From the NCBI GenBank assembly GCA_028023455.1, contig JAQFVV010000151.1, forward strand, positions 1,395,001 through 1,459,000: a stretch of DNA of 64,000 nucleotides. Reading direction: 5' to 3'. Within the stretch, counting starts at the first letter, position 1; every line of letters starts with the position of its first letter. The translations under genes were made by a program, and so were the position numbers. Below, in pieces: positions 23,652-35,777 of the stretch. The stretch comes from Epiperipatus broadwayi. Its lineage: Eukaryota > Onychophora > Udeonychophora > Euonychophora > Peripatidae. The notes under the pieces are model-generated. The model had not been told where the DNA came from. It worked only from the letters and a program-made list of their open reading frames with translations, and made no database searches.

Positions 23652-23709
23652 GATCCAAAGCTTCTCACTGACAAAGGCCACAAGCCAGAAACTAGTCTGG
23701 GGATATTGT
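23652..23709 (+). ncRNA. Hammerhead motif, right arm, core mutated (G8 to A)
   Basis: Plus strand CTGACAA (consensus CTGACGA), GGC/GCC stem II, GAAAC, TA, GTC. The G-to-A change at the CpG of the CTGACGA form suggests methylation-driven decay. It is sense relative to WDR4. Confidence 0.6.
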
Positions 23710-24657
23710 ATAAGTATGCACTGGATGGGGATTTTATGCACAAGCCTTCTGGCATCCATTGATTACTCTAACTTGCTGTGTATGGCAATACGTATAGTGA
23801 GTTTTGCCTGTTTTACTACTTTACCTATTAATAATTTGATGGTTAGCTAGATGGAATATGCATAGCCTGCTTAAATCTTAGGCTTGTGTTACATGAAAAA
23901 ACTTCCAAATTCCACTTGAATATGAACCCAAGATTATGGGTGGACCAAATGCATTAATTTCATTCCACGAGATTTTTCAATTAATACATAATTTTAATCT
24001 TAAGTTGAGTTGTTCTATATAACAAATCTCAGGTCTAATTATGACAAATATTGATTCTTTGGTAATAATTTAATATAGATATCTCAACGGAAGTTAGTTA
24101 CATATTTGTTTTTGTTAAATTAATAAAATTGGATTACATCCATTTTTTTGCTCTTTTAAATAATTTGTCAATCAGACCCAAATAATAAAGTCTACCAAGC
24201 TGAAATTAAGGATTAATTGAAATCAACTTGAAGAAATATATATTTTATTAACCACCTCATGCGTATTGTTAAAATGATTGTAAAAGCATAGTGCCGTTAA
24301 AATTAACTTTACATTTTGATACTGATTTGAATCAGCTCATCTATTTGTTATTGTATATTTTTTATTTTTTCAAGATTGTTTTCAAAAATCAAAATAAAAT
24401 GTTTAAAAATCATTTAAATTTTTTTGAATTAATACACAAAAAATATATATATAAAGCCTATAATTTTTTTATAGAGTATGAAAATATTCTCAGTCATATA
24501 AAAAATTATTCATTTACCATTTTGTTAACTTCTTTGATGATCATTTACTATTTTGTTAACTTCTTTGATGAACTCTTACAAGCAACGTATTTATTGTTAC
24601 AATTGTAGAACACTGAATGGTGATAAATTTTTACATATAACTTGATTTTTCTAATAA

Positions 24658-24960
24658 GACATCACATGACTCTATCTGCCATAATGCTTACACTATGCTA
24701 TAAATTCTTTTTTTCTTGCTACGTTTATGCCACCTAGTGTAGATTTTAGTAATAAATAGATACTAGATGGTAGTGCATAATAAATCACTATCTTGCACTC
24801 TCCTATCCAATATTCCCAGCCTAATTTCTAGCTTATAGCTTTCATCAGTGAGGAGCTTTTGGATTTTAGAGTAATGTACCTGGATTTTTTAGATATAGTG
24901 TGCCTTTTCTCTAGCAGCCATTTTTTAGATCTTTGTTTTATTGTCAAACTATCAGTCCAA
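24658..24960 (-). mobile_element. Hammerhead element, subfamily 2, decayed
   Basis: It begins ACATCACATGACTCTATCTGCC and includes TTTATGCCACCTAGTGTAGA. A minus-strand hammerhead at 24805-24864 has intact CTGATGA and stem II (AGCT, loop, AGCT), but GAAAT replaces GAAAC and GGC replaces GTC. Its end merges into the foldback at 24955-25665. Confidence 0.6.
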
Positions 24961-25665
24961 ATTAACAAATGCATTAATATTTTCATATTATTGAAATAGT
25001 TAATATTTTACTTCATTAACGCTTAAAGTAAATTAGTATATGTATGTGCTCTGCGCACAGATAATGAAGCTATTAATCATAATTAAAATTTACCGTCAAG
25101 TGCTTTTGGGACAGTTTATAGTCCCATATTCATGGCGACTGTGTTCAATTGATAACTGTAATATCAATGCAAATTTATATGCAGATGTTACATGGATCAT
25201 TTTCGAGATAGGGAAAAGCAGGACTCTCTTCTGTTGATTGCTGATGGGTCACTTACGATGTAGTAAGCTTCCCTAACTTTACGTTTGGTGTCGCTTGTTT
25301 CAGAGCAAATGACACTGGTTGTGGTGGGTAGGAAAGCATGTCCAGTGGCTCTTTCGTGCTCCACAAAAACCAAATTACCTTCAAGCTTTGTTTTGGTTCT
25401 ACTATAAAGGTATCGGTGTTGAGCTACTCTGGTGGCAATGTTAGTTTTGGTCTCTCCATAATATGTTGCATAAAATTTGCATTGGTATTACAGTTATCAA
25501 TTGAACACAGTCGCCATGAATATGGGACTATAAACTGTCCCGAAAGCACTTGGCAGTAAATTTTAATAATTTCGTAGACAATTAATAGCTTCATTATCTG
25601 TGCGCAGAGCACATACATATACTAATTAATATTTTCAGTTTAATATGTTTGTCAATTTGGGCTGT
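24955..25665. mobile_element. Foldback element with about 200-bp inverted arms
   Basis: The left arm (about 24955-25190) and right arm (about 25455-25665) are reverse complements, including GTATGTGCTCTGCGCACAG and CCATATTCATGGCGACTGTG with their complements. The 260-bp centre is less AT-rich (GGTGTCGCTTGTTTCAGAGC, CTCTGGTGGCAATGTTAG) but encodes nothing recognisable. The near-identical arms suggest a recent origin or gene-conversion-like maintenance. Confidence 0.85.
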
Positions 25666-26009
25666 GAATTTAGAGAAGAGTGGAAAAAATAAGTTAGAAG
25701 GATAGTATTTGCAATGTTGAGGAGAGTATTCTTTAATGAAACAGAAGAGGAATTGAATGCAATGTATATTTAACAGCAATGAGTTTTGAAATATGTGTTG
25801 TTAGATACTGCAAGATAAGAAAAATAGTAATGGAAGAAAAAAGAAGTTGATTAATAATTTTAACAGGAAAAACATAATATTTGAAACAAAGAATATAAAA
25901 GGTTTGGAGTATGTAATCTGATGTGTTGTCCAGGATTGTCTTTCTGACAAATGATCATTATCTGTGATACGATATACTGCTAAAGAGTAGGACTATACAT
26001 ATGTATTAA

Positions 26010-26960
26010 GAATTGAAATACAGGCATTGTTATACCTGAAACTTAATTGTAAATATAAAGGATTTGAACTCAGACTTTCACGCAATGTTCAACTATCCAC
26101 ACTATCTCATACTAATGAGACACATGACCACATACATGTAGAAAAGATAAATAATCACCAATAGCGTATTTAGTGCTGAACCAGCACTCATTAGTTGGTC
26201 CATTTTATCATCTCCCACACATATATAATCAGTGCTCAGTTTATATTAAGATAGAAAATCTTTATACTTTAATGGACAGGTTTCAATCTACTCTAACCCT
26301 TCAGCCATCTATACCATTGAAAATTCTGATGATAGAATGCTCAAATCCCATGCTTATGACAATATTGTTGTTATGCCCATGTTGACCTCAAGTCATTCTG
26401 ATCCCTCAGGTATAGGACAGTATCAGGTATAGGACAGTATCCATTTAAATACGTAGAAGAGGAATGGGCAGAATGCAGACTTAATGTGTAAGATTTGAAA
26501 TACAGGCATTCTTATACCTGGAATTTAATTGTAAATATAGGGGATTTGAACTCAGACTTTCAAACAATGTTCAACTATCCACACTATCTCATACTACTGA
26601 TACACATGGCCACACATGTAGAAAAGATAAATAATTATCAATACCCGTATTTCATGCTGAACCAGCATTCATCAAGCGTGTTCAGATTATCAACTCCCAC
26701 ACATATATATAATCAGTGCTCAGTTTATATTAAGATAGCAAATCTTTATACTTTAATGGACAGGCTTCAATCTACTCTAACCTCCAATTCTTCAGCCATC
26801 TATACCATTGAAAATCTGATGATAGAATGCTCAAATCCCATGCTTATGGTGATTATTTGTCTTTTCTACATGTGTTTGGTCATGTGTCTTAGTAGTATGA
26901 GATAGTATGGATAGTTGAAGGTTGCTTGAAAGTCTGAGTTCAAATTTCCTATATTTATAT
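26010..26960. repeat. Duplicated 360-bp unit followed by an inverted partial copy
   Basis: The unit with ATACAGGCATT, GGATTTGAACTCAGACTTTC and ATCAGTGCTCAGTTTATATT occurs at about 26010-26367 and again at 26488-26848. From 26850 to 26960 the start of the unit recurs in reverse complement (GTATGAGATAGTATGGATAG, CTGAGTTCAAAT). The ORFs across it are repeat artefacts. Confidence 0.85.
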
Positions 26961-27049
26961 ATTATTTTACTAAATCTTTTTGCCTCTATTTCATTTTCAA
27001 TTACACAAAAATCATGTTATTTTTTTAAAAGTTATTCTGGCCGTTAGAG

Positions 27050-27590
27050 GGCAGCCATTGTCAAGGTTTTGAGAATAGATGCATTAATAAAGAATAGGGA
27101 ATTGGAGAGATGGAGAACTAATATGGAGAATAAAAGAGTTTAACTATATATAGAAGTAAACAGAATATTGGGTGTGAGTTAATTTGTGATAATAGCAAGG
27201 AAAGTAGTTTACTGCTTAAGGCTTGAACAGGATCTTTAGCAACTGGGGATTATACTCATAAATGAAAAAATGTGGGTGATTTAGTCTGCAAGTTGTGGAA
27301 GGAAGACATAGAAAATATTAGGCATCTGTTAATTGAATGTAAATGCCTGAAAGCAGGAAGAATACAAATGATAAAGTTGTGGAAGAATAAATATAAGGAA
27401 AGTGGTTATACAGAAAGTAGGTTATTGATTTTTATGCTGGATTTGGGAAAAGATAAGGGGGAATTAGATATAAAGATCACAAAGTTGACAAAGATTAGGT
27501 TGTGGAAATGGAATAGATCAGGATATGGGAAAACGGTGGGGAATGGAAAAGGGGGGTAACGTGGGTAACAGGTGGGCATAGTGAAACAGT
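27050..27590 (+). pseudogene. Non-LTR retrotransposon C-terminal fragment, copy 1
   Basis: The frame at 27272-27559 encodes DLVCKLWKEDIENIRHLLIE followed by C, matching the C-terminal Cys-x2-Cys...His...Cys knuckle that follows the reverse transcriptase in many LINEs. The upstream part is broken, but TGSLA and HK residues of the same block are visible. A second, diverged copy lies at 30297-30957. It is too short to assign a clade. The ORF continues for about 60 Lys/Gly-rich residues after the knuckle. Confidence 0.6.
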
Positions 27591-28777
27591 AAGATTCGTA
27601 TTCGAATCTTAAGTTTCACCTTTTTCTGTCGTCTCTCACTGACCGGTCTATCCCGCCCAAATTTAAACTTTTTGGTATCGAATTGTGTGTGTAACAATAT
27701 TAAAAATGTATAAGTATATGTAGAATTCAGCATAAACACGCACACATTTCGATCTCAAATTAAAAGCAATAAATAGGGATAAAATAATATAATTTAGATT
27801 TCTTTTAGTTATATAATTTTGTATAATTTTAATCATTTATTTTGGATTATAAAGTTCGTATTTATTGCTTTGTTTAAATTTCATTTAATAATAATTCTAA
27901 AAAAATCTGATGTAATATTTAATTAAAAGTTAAAATAATCTTATGTTCCCTTTTGTCTTTGAAATTTAAAAGCATCGGTCAGTGATAGATAATAGATTAA
28001 TTAAAGAAAAATTCCCCAAAATGTAATTAGTAAATGTAAAATGTAAACAATAGAACGGCAGCTTTCTTTAATTAAAACCAACAAAATGCATTGATTATCC
28101 TCAGGGCAGATTAAGTAGAACCTAAAAATACCTTAACAAAAATGTGAGAGATCAAGATAAGAAAAGAGGCCATCTTAGACTTGATGGAGACATTCACAAA
28201 AACTTTAGCTCTGCTCTCGATCACTGAGAGTCTCCAAAATATAAAAATAAATTGTTCCTGCCAAGGTATGACCGAGTAAAAGCACCTAGATTATTCTCCA
28301 TCGGGAGATGGCCTATCGGATGCCGAACTTTCCATTGCCCGTCATAAATTCACCATGAAGATCTGCTGCCTGAAATAAATGAGAAGGCTGCTGCTGCTGT
28401 GAAAGTAAATGAAATATCTAAATACAAGAAAGAAGTGCCACTTGTGAACTTTTTGCTGCTAAACTAATGGAATCAGAAAACTTCTTATAAAACAGGTACC
28501 TGTCTGTGTTCAAACTCTAGAGTACTCTAATAATATGCTATAGCTCTTCTTTATACTACTTATCTAAATTATAAAATGTAAAAACTACCATATGTATAAC
28601 TAAAACTGAATAATTAACTTAATGTGTAAATTTCTCTACTAATCTATCTTATCTCATTCTATCTTTCTTGGGTGCATATTTCTAAAATCTACATTTTATC
28701 TATATTTATTATTTAATTATTGCATGCTCACAATTGTCTCTATTTTCAAAGTTTAAATCTATGATCGTTTGAAACAG

Positions 28778-28852
28778 TGAATGCGTGTCACATTTTCATT
28801 AATATGTACTTTCCTAAATAACTTAACTTTCATATAAATCGACACGCATTCA
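28778..28852. repeat. Short inverted repeat (12-bp arms)
   Basis: TGAATGCGTGTC at 28778-28789 and GACACGCATTCA at 28841-28852 are exact complements separated by 51 bp. It could be a small hairpin or a remnant of element termini. Confidence 0.5.
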
Positions 28853-29055
28853 GTGCATCATTTATTGTAATACAGGGGTCTACTACTTCGCAAATGGCTG
28901 ACGTATTAGTTATAATAATTCCCAATTTATATATGTTTTGTATTTATTAAATCATCATGAATAATTCCAGAAAATTACATTTCTTTGAGAGTCGCCAATG
29001 TTCTTTAGTAAATGTTGATAATGTAGGGCCGAATCAGAAATCTACTTAAATCTCA

Positions 29056-29352
29056 TCATAATCGTTTATATAGTATACATGTGTTACGTTTTAGAGACGC
29101 GATGACCCATTCCGCCGTGAAATTTCCGGATTCTTCAGGGTTGAAATTAACCCCAGTCGTCCTACACAAGTGGGCATAATGGGTGCTTCCGTAGGACTTG
29201 ACAACGTCATGCTGCCAGCCGGCAAACTGCGACACGGACCGCTTGTCCCTGGTTATGCTTATGTGACACCTTACTTCGTCGGGCCGAGGCAGAGACCAGC
29301 CTGACATTCTTATAAACTCATTCACGGCATTGCAGTTTCGATATACTGCCAT
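29056..29352 (-). CDS. Unassigned minus-strand ORF, GC-rich island, possible captured viral or transposon gene
   Basis: A 98-codon ORF whose base composition is far less AT-rich than its flanks. The open frame extends a little upstream of the first ATG (residues NTWYALERRYG) to a stop near 29388. Motifs include RMSGWSLPRPDEVRCHISIT, SQFAGWQHDVVKSYGSTHY and NPEESGNFTAEWV. The composition and motif density look like real protein sequence rather than chance. I do not recognise the family with confidence. A negative-strand RNA virus nucleoprotein-like insertion, or a transposon gene, is possible; this is inference only. No splice junctions were convincing. It lies inside a WDR4 intron in antisense. 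Confidence 0.4.
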   Translation of the reverse strand: MAVYRNCNAVNEFIRMSGWSLPRPDEVRCHISITRDKRSVSQFAGWQHDVVKSYGSTHYAHLCRTTGVNFNPEESGNFTAEWVIASLKRNTCILYKRL

Positions 29353-29619
29353 TCCATATCGCCTTTCTAAAGCGTACCACGTGTTCCTTTACTTAGGTTT
29401 ATTATTCTATATATCACTCCGCCTCTGCATTATCTTCATAATTCACTCTCAAATAAATGTTTACCCTTAGTCATAAAATAAATATTTTAATTAAATAAAT
29501 ATATGTCCGCCGCTACTCTTAAATCTTACTTTAGACTCTTGCATTGCAAAGGTATAAATCCCTTCAGGCATGCATTAGAAATACTTACTCGAGAAGTTTA
29601 GGTAGCTAGATTATGCCTT

Positions 29620-29848
29620 CAAATAAATGAATTCCTTTTGTAAACATTACAGTATCGGAAATACTGTTACTGAGGTCCTCAAGATAAAATAAGGTCGAAA
29701 CAAATAAATGTATTCCTTTTGTGAACATTACAGTATCGGAAATACCGCTACTGAAGTCCTCAATATAAAATAATGTCTAAATCAATAAATGTATTCTTTA
29801 AAATATAATCATGTCACAAATCCCGCTACTGAAGCTTTGAATCCATGA
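29620..29848. repeat. Tandem repeat, three units of about 82 bp
   Basis: Units start with CAAATAAATG at 29620 and 29701 and CAATAAATG at 29783. The first two share ATTACAGTATCGGAAATAC and CTGTTACTGA/CCGCTACTGA. The third is diverged but keeps CCGCTACTGAAG. Confidence 0.8.
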
Positions 29849-29980
29849 AATATTATTAGTAAATGATTGTTTTATTAAAATGTATTAAGAAATAATTTTA
29901 AACTATACATCTGCAGTTACGTTTCATTTATTCGATACCCATTCTATATAATATTTCCTCGATTATGTAAATATGAATGT

Positions 29981-30220
29981 TTAATTAATATTAGTTTGAT
30001 TATTGGCTAACTCGAGAATAAAATCATGAATCTCTTGCATATCCCTGACCACCGTGCCTAAGGAAATATTTACTAATGTCGCATCAGATGCGTTGTTTCG
30101 TGGATTGTATTGTGGAACCGATAAACTATATTCGAACTCAGCAACACGGGTGGCTTCGCTACCTTGATGGTGCTGCTGTTCTGTGTGGTGGTCGAATTCT
30201 GCACTATGTTTACGAGGCAC
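29981..30220 (-). CDS. Unassigned small minus-strand ORF, GC-richer than flanks
   Basis: A 79-codon ORF starting ATG CCT CGT AAA. It is hydrophilic with a His/Gln-rich segment (HHTEQQHHQGSEATRVAEFE) and an acidic C-terminal part (TVVRDMQEIHDFILELANNQ) that could form a short helix. It lies about 630 bp upstream, on the same strand, of the ORF at 29056-29352 and shares its richer composition, so both may derive from one inserted unit. No family is recognised. Confidence 0.3.
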   Translation of the reverse strand: MPRKHSAEFDHHTEQQHHQGSEATRVAEFEYSLSVPQYNPRNNASDATLVNISLGTVVRDMQEIHDFILELANNQTNIN

Positions 30221-30231
30221 ACGTTTTCTGA

Positions 30232-30957
30232 CTGTTACAATAGTTGCTGAGAGATTCCTGACTCCTATAAGGAGAAGTCACAGTGCATCACATCACATGA
30301 AGATTTGGATAAAGAATTTATGTCAGTATACTTATACAAATGGTGGGATGATTGTGTTAGGAGAATTGTTGAGTGTTATAGGGGTAAGGAATGGGATAGA
30401 AGGATAGATGCATTAATAAAGAATAGGGAGTTGGAGAGAGCTTAATTATACATAGAAGTAATTGGAATATTGGGTGTGAGCTAATTTATGATAATAACAA
30501 GGAAGGTAGTTTACTGTTTAAGGCTCAAATAGGATCTTTAGCAACAAAGGAATATACACATAAATAAAAAAATGTGGGCAATTTAGTCTGAATGTTGTGT
30601 AAGGAAGGCTTAGAAAATATTAGGCATCTGTTAATTGAATGTAAATGCCTGAACGCAGTAAAGGTACAAATAATGATGTTGTGGAAGAATATAAAACAAA
30701 GTGATTATACAGAAAGTGGGTAATTGGTTTTTATGCTGGGTTTGGGAAAAAATAAGGGGGTTAGATATGAAGGCTATGGAGTTGACAAAGATTATGTTGT
30801 GGAAATGGGATGGAGCACCGATAGAGAAGAATATGGGAAAACTTAGGGCAGGGATTGGAAAGGGAAGATAAAGTGGCTAACAGGTTTTTCAGGACATAGT
30901 GGCTGAGAGATTGCTGACTCCAATAAAGGAGAAGCCACAGTGCATAACATTACATTA
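30232..30957 (+). pseudogene. Non-LTR retrotransposon C-terminal fragment, copy 2, with tandem 3' end
   Basis: From 30390 it parallels copy 1 at 27050: GATGCATTAATAAAGAATAG, then TAGGCATCTGTTAATTGAAT at about 30620. The tail GCTGAGAGATTGCTGACTCC with GGAGAAGCCACAGTGCAT ends near 30957. The same tail (GCTGAGAGATTCCTGACTCC) also immediately precedes the copy at 30247-30296, so an older insertion end lies head-to-tail with it. A minus-strand tail of the same family is at 51253-51345. Confidence 0.7.
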
Positions 30958-32118
30958 TCTTTTTTTCTAAAACAAAATTTATAAATGTATTGAGACTAAT
31001 CTTTTTTTTTTATTAATACTTTTTGAAAATCATGCTTATTGTAATTAATTTTACTTCAAAAACATATATATTTCACTAGAAATGTATCTGATAAATATTT
31101 TCAAAAATTAATATTTGAATCTATAGTCTGTCATGGGTTAAAGATCTACTATAATAATTTATTCCTCTTTTGCAACTTATCATTGCAGATATTTCTTTTA
31201 TTATCTTCTTTTACCTACCATTTGTTGAAAGTTAAACATTTTGCACTGTTCATTAACTCATGATAGTAGTGTACCATATAGAATATATTTAATCTCCTCT
31301 TTACAAACTCTCCCTTCATTCCATCTCTTTTTACCAGTTCTTTTTTTTTCTCATGCTTTTCTAATTCTCCTTTTTTTTTTTTAATTCCTTTTATTGATAT
31401 TTTATCATCGTTATCAATCTACGATCAATTGAAAGTCTTGGCAAGTTTAATCCAATTTCTTTGATCCATAGCTTTCCCCTCTCCCCCACATTATTCTAGT
31501 CATTTTCTTCATCTTCTTCACTCCTCTCATAAAATATATTGTCATTTCTTTCAGCACTCTATTCAGCTCTTCTCTATTTTTTTTAATGACGTTGATATTT
31601 GCTTGTTTTTTTACCCTTATATTTTGCTTTCAATTTCTCTTCATTACTTACCAATATATGTCTCTCTTCATATTGCACTATATATCAGTAAAACACATTT
31701 TCTTTTCAAATACCTAAAAACTTAAACCAAACAACAGATGATGAAGTCTAGTGACTAATGTCCTTTAGTGTTTTCTTTTTGTTGGGGGATATGGAAGAGG
31801 TTGTTGTTTTATGGGTAACTAATTCAATGTGTTAATTATATATATATAAGTCAGAACATTAAAGCACTCTCTAATAAGTTTAATGTGAATTAACCTCTTC
31901 AGCAGCAGCACACAATACATGACTCGTGGGTCAATTTCAAACCATTTTTTGTTAACTCTGTTGATTTTTTTACACATTACTACTACACATTGTAATATTG
32001 TTATTATTCTTTATTCCCTATGCATTAATTATCAACATATATAATTAATAACACTGTTTTTTTTTCACTTTATACTATGCAAATTATTACTTTCTTCGTA
32101 TAATTTTATTTCCTCACA

Positions 32119-32146
32119 GTTTCAACTATCCAATGGTCTTCTTCAG
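32119..32146 (-). repeat. Hammerhead-like hairpin (CTGAAGA class)
   Basis: Minus strand CTGAAGA, GACC/AGTT-type weak stem II, GAAAC, T, GTG. It is related to the copies at 32774-33096, 48797-49099 and 55914-56185. Confidence 0.45.
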
Positions 32147-32773
32147 ATCCACAAAATATTTAAATATATATGACTATGTAGAAACTTTTCTATGTAATCA
32201 TCTAAAAAGATTACTTTGAAGCTGAAAGGAAATATAAATATTTGAAGAAAATAATACATTTGTAAGGTATAAAGTGAAACAAGAAAGGTGTTAGTAAATG
32301 TAATTATACAAGTCAGAGTAGACAAAAATCTTATTTTGTATTAAGCAGATTTTATTTAGCTTTATTTGAAAGTGTAAAAAAAATGCAATAAATACGCTTA
32401 TTATTTGTAATAGTTGGAAAGCACACCTAGACGGACTGATTTCAACTTCAGTAAATTTGGACTGACATAAATTTGGACTGATATAAAATACAAATATTTA
32501 AAAATGTGATGCACAAGACAATTTAGTTTTCAGTTTTGAATCAACTGCACTGTACAAACATCTTTTAGGATATATTGGGTGTTTATATTTACTTGTCCGA
32601 AAAGTATTCTTAACATGGATGTTTTATGGTGAACAAACACTGACATATGTAAAAATTAAATTTTCTGAAAAATTGATAGAATACTTATGAAAATTTGAAA
32701 CCAACTGTAATTATATTCAATTAATGTATAAATTATAATCATTTTCATTTTTTATTATACTTAATATGAATAT

Positions 32774-33096
32774 TTCACATATATTGCTTATAATAACTTC
32801 TCTCATATACACTTTAATGCAAAAATTTTTTTTAATAAAACCTCTTTATTTTCCTGACAGTTTCAACTGTCCAGCAGTCTTCATCATAGCTTCTCAAATT
32901 TCCTCTACTTTTTAAATTTAAATTCTGTCCAGTAGTCTTCATCAGAGCTTCTATTTAAAAGATAGAGGAAACTTGAGAAGCTCTGATGAAGACTGCTGGA
33001 CAGTCGAAACTCTCAGGAAAATAAAGAAGTTTTATTAAAAAAAATTTTTGCATTAAAGTGTATATGAGAGAAGTTATTATAAGCAATATATATGAA
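32774..33096. mobile_element. Foldback element with hammerhead-like cores in both arms
   Basis: The outer arms CATATATTGCTTATAATAAC (left) and GTTATTATAAGCAATATATA (right) are complementary and continue inward through CTCTCATATACACTTTAATG and TTTTAATAAAAC. The right arm carries CTGATGA at 32983-32989, a GACTG/CAGTC stem II with loop CTGGA, and GAAAC at 33006-33010. The left arm, on the minus strand, has TGATGA, the same stem, GAAAC, T and GTC. Stem I pairing is weak. About 323 bp; no clear target duplication. Confidence 0.8.
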
Positions 33097-33516
33097 GAAA
33101 TGCAAAGAAAGTAAAGGAGAAGAATAAGAGTAGTTACCATGAGTATATTTATATATGTATCAATAATTTCAATCTCTGTAGTCAAGTTGCAATTTTTAAT
33201 GTCTATATAATTATATGGCACCATTAATAAAGATGGGATTTCACCTTTATTGTTAAAAGGAGGTTGCCCTTGATAACAGTTTGAATTTTTTGATTGTTTC
33301 TGATATTGGGATTGTCTAAGTGTTGATTGGTTTTTAATTACAGTATATGCATATAAATATGTTATTTGCTTCATTTGATACAGATGAAATTCATAATCGA
33401 AATATTGATTTGCATAATTAATAAGTATTTTACATATACATTTATATCATTCAGAAACTTAATATTGTTTCTTATAAATCTCAACAAATTTAATTAAATA
33501 TACCTATAAATCATCT

Positions 33517-33850
33517 GTATATGTATATTGCTTTCGTTGATTTGCTCAAGATGTTTGATTCAAGTGAAGAGATATGTGACACTGTTCAAAAATTAGTTGG
33601 TTATCTACCAAAGTTCGATCATATCTTATAGCTTCTACATGATAAAATGAAAGGAAGTATTATTACTATAAGTAGAAAATCCAAAGCATCTAAAATGAAA
33701 AATGAATGTTAAACAAGGATATGTTATTAGGTTTGGCTTTGTTTTCAATTTTTATAAGAGTAGTATTTGGAATTGTTTATAGGCAATATAGTGAATAAAA
33801 AATTAAAATGTGATGCTAATGGCTTGATGGTGGGATTTTTAATTTGAACT
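33517..33850 (+). pseudogene. Non-LTR reverse transcriptase relic (palm region)
   Basis: Translation from about 33522 reads YIAFVDLLKMFDSSEE, which corresponds to the RT motif with the first catalytic Asp (AFVDLTKAFDS in active elements). It continues with KLVGYLPKFDHIL and LLHDKMKGS, matching the FGCPPKF...LLHDGM segment. Further on, the xVKQGYV and FNF blocks appear after frameshifts. Multiple stops show it is dead. It belongs to a LINE group different from the RTE copies in this window, and lies in a WDR4 intron. Confidence 0.72.
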
Positions 33851-34517
33851 CTACCCTGTTCTCCATGAGAAGTACTTCCTATCTATCTACTAATCTATTA
33901 AAACTGAATATGACCTTCTTCCATTATTTGGGGATGTGCACTTTGAGGAAAAATTCATAGAGAAATCCAGTTAAAATTATTTAGATGTATCATAATTGAT
34001 TATTGCACCTATAGAAATACTGATGACGAATCAAATTTCAGTTTTCAGCATCCTCACCAAATGAAATCTACTATAACATAAACTCTTTACTAGTGTAAGA
34101 ATTTTCAGACCATTTTCTCTCATGATTCTTGTATTTCAAGAACAACTTTCTTTTTTCATATAAGTTAAACTTGAAATTCCGCAGTCTCATTTCCACATTG
34201 TTAGTCCACTTTATATGTAAATATCTTGATTCTCATTTAGGTGTAGTTTTTAACATTTAAAATAGTAAATCATAGTAACTTTTGATTAAAATATATATGT
34301 TGTAACAGTATAAAATGAACATGCGGGCTAGACTATTAGTAATTCCTCATAAGGCATTAAAATAATTATTCCTTTAGATGATTATTATTGCGTTCGAGGT
34401 TATTATTATATATCATTATAAATTCTAGTTTCATTGGGACACATATCAAACACAAATGCAGATAAGAAAATTTCCATGGTTAGATTTTATTAATATTTCA
34501 GCTATTAAATTTTTTAC

Positions 34518-34628
34518 GGTACTTATTTTTTAGACCACACAAGCAGTCTGATGGCACTTTACATTCTTTAATGCACATAAATATAACGTTACCTGGCCAG
34601 CCTTTGTATGATCTAAAAAATAAGTACC
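34518..34628. mobile_element. Short MITE-like sequence with 17-bp terminal inverted repeats
   Basis: GGTACTTATTTTTTAGA at 34518-34534 is the exact complement of TCTAAAAAATAAGTACC at 34612-34628. The interior includes AACGTTACCTGGCCAGC, and a similar string occurs near 9905 and 44808. Only about 111 bp long. Confidence 0.65.
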
Positions 34629-35777
34629 TTTATGGTACTTGTTGAAACTTTTAACATTTTATCCTTTAGCATATCAATCTATAAGCACTGTATGTATACA
34701 AACATGTATATAAACATATAGACAACACTTATTTACATCTTCATAATTTTAAAATATTCAACTTTAATCTTTACAGTGACATTTTAAAATTTCCTCTTAA
34801 AATTTTTCAAAGAACACTATAGCAATCATATTTCAGTTGTTGCCTCAAAAATTTCAATAGATTTACATGTTTGTCCTTTGGAGAAAATGTGATTTTGTTT
34901 ATCCTCTCATTATTTTACTTTTCTTGAAAATATCTTTAAAATGCATTTTAAAAAAAAAATTGTTATAAAAATGTAGCATTCACTGAAGTCACTGACATGT
35001 ATATAAGAATACGAGAATCAAATTAATATCACGGGCGTATTTATATTATTTTTCTATTTATGTATTAATGAGGTCATCAATTTAGATCTTGATGGTTGTC
35101 GAGGTTAATAGTATTTTATTCTTATTTAGCGATTTAAAAATATAATATTTAAGAACAAAAGTTAGCGTCTGCCCATTGATAATTATAATGTTGATTATTG
35201 CCATTTTTATGTTACTACTGTTACTTATGTACTGTTTTTTACATTCAAATCTAACGTTTAATTACTTGGGAATGTCAGGCTAAAGTGATGATTTTATTCA
35301 CTCCATCAACTGTATAAGTTTTGTAAGTCATTGAAGACTCATGGTAGTGTGTACTGCCATCTAGTGACCAATGATTGCTTATGTTGTTGATTAGAATGGA
35401 GAAATTGGATCAATACCATACCATAAAGTACATGGTGTATGTATATGTAAAGAGCTAAGAGAGGTGAAGGTCTATGTATAAATACATATGTAGGCAATTA
35501 CATAATTCATACATTATTGAAGTATGTCTTATTAAGTTATGATATAGAAGGCCCATAAATGCACTCATACATTAAAATATGTATGTTGTCCAGAAGTAAA
35601 TGGTGTTAGCTGAACTTATTTCACCAGACCAAAACAATTTATCATTACCACTGGTAATTGTTTGCTATTTATGCATCTAATTTTGTCTATATGGATGCAT
35701 AATATTTATTTTCTTATTAACATATGTAACTAAAGTTTAAGGTTTATTCCACATAATTATTTTTTATTTTGTTTTAG

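Larger units (their letters stand above)
23302..23813. mobile_element. Hammerhead foldback element with 13-bp target-site duplication
   Basis: The flanks carry an exact 13-bp direct repeat, TACTACTTTACCT, at 23289-23301 and 23814-23826. The insert is about 512 bp with two inverted arms, each with a hammerhead motif (minus strand at 23451-23509, plus strand at 23652-23709). The arms end in GGCTTGTGC...CTAGAGTAATCAATGGATGCC-type sequence and its complement. The spacer between them (about 23515-23640) contains the subfamily 1 unit end. Confidence 0.88.

Noticed and set aside
26495-26905. ORF of 136 codons
   Set aside because: Lies in the duplicated 360-bp unit. The first copy of the unit does not keep the frame, so protein function is not supported.
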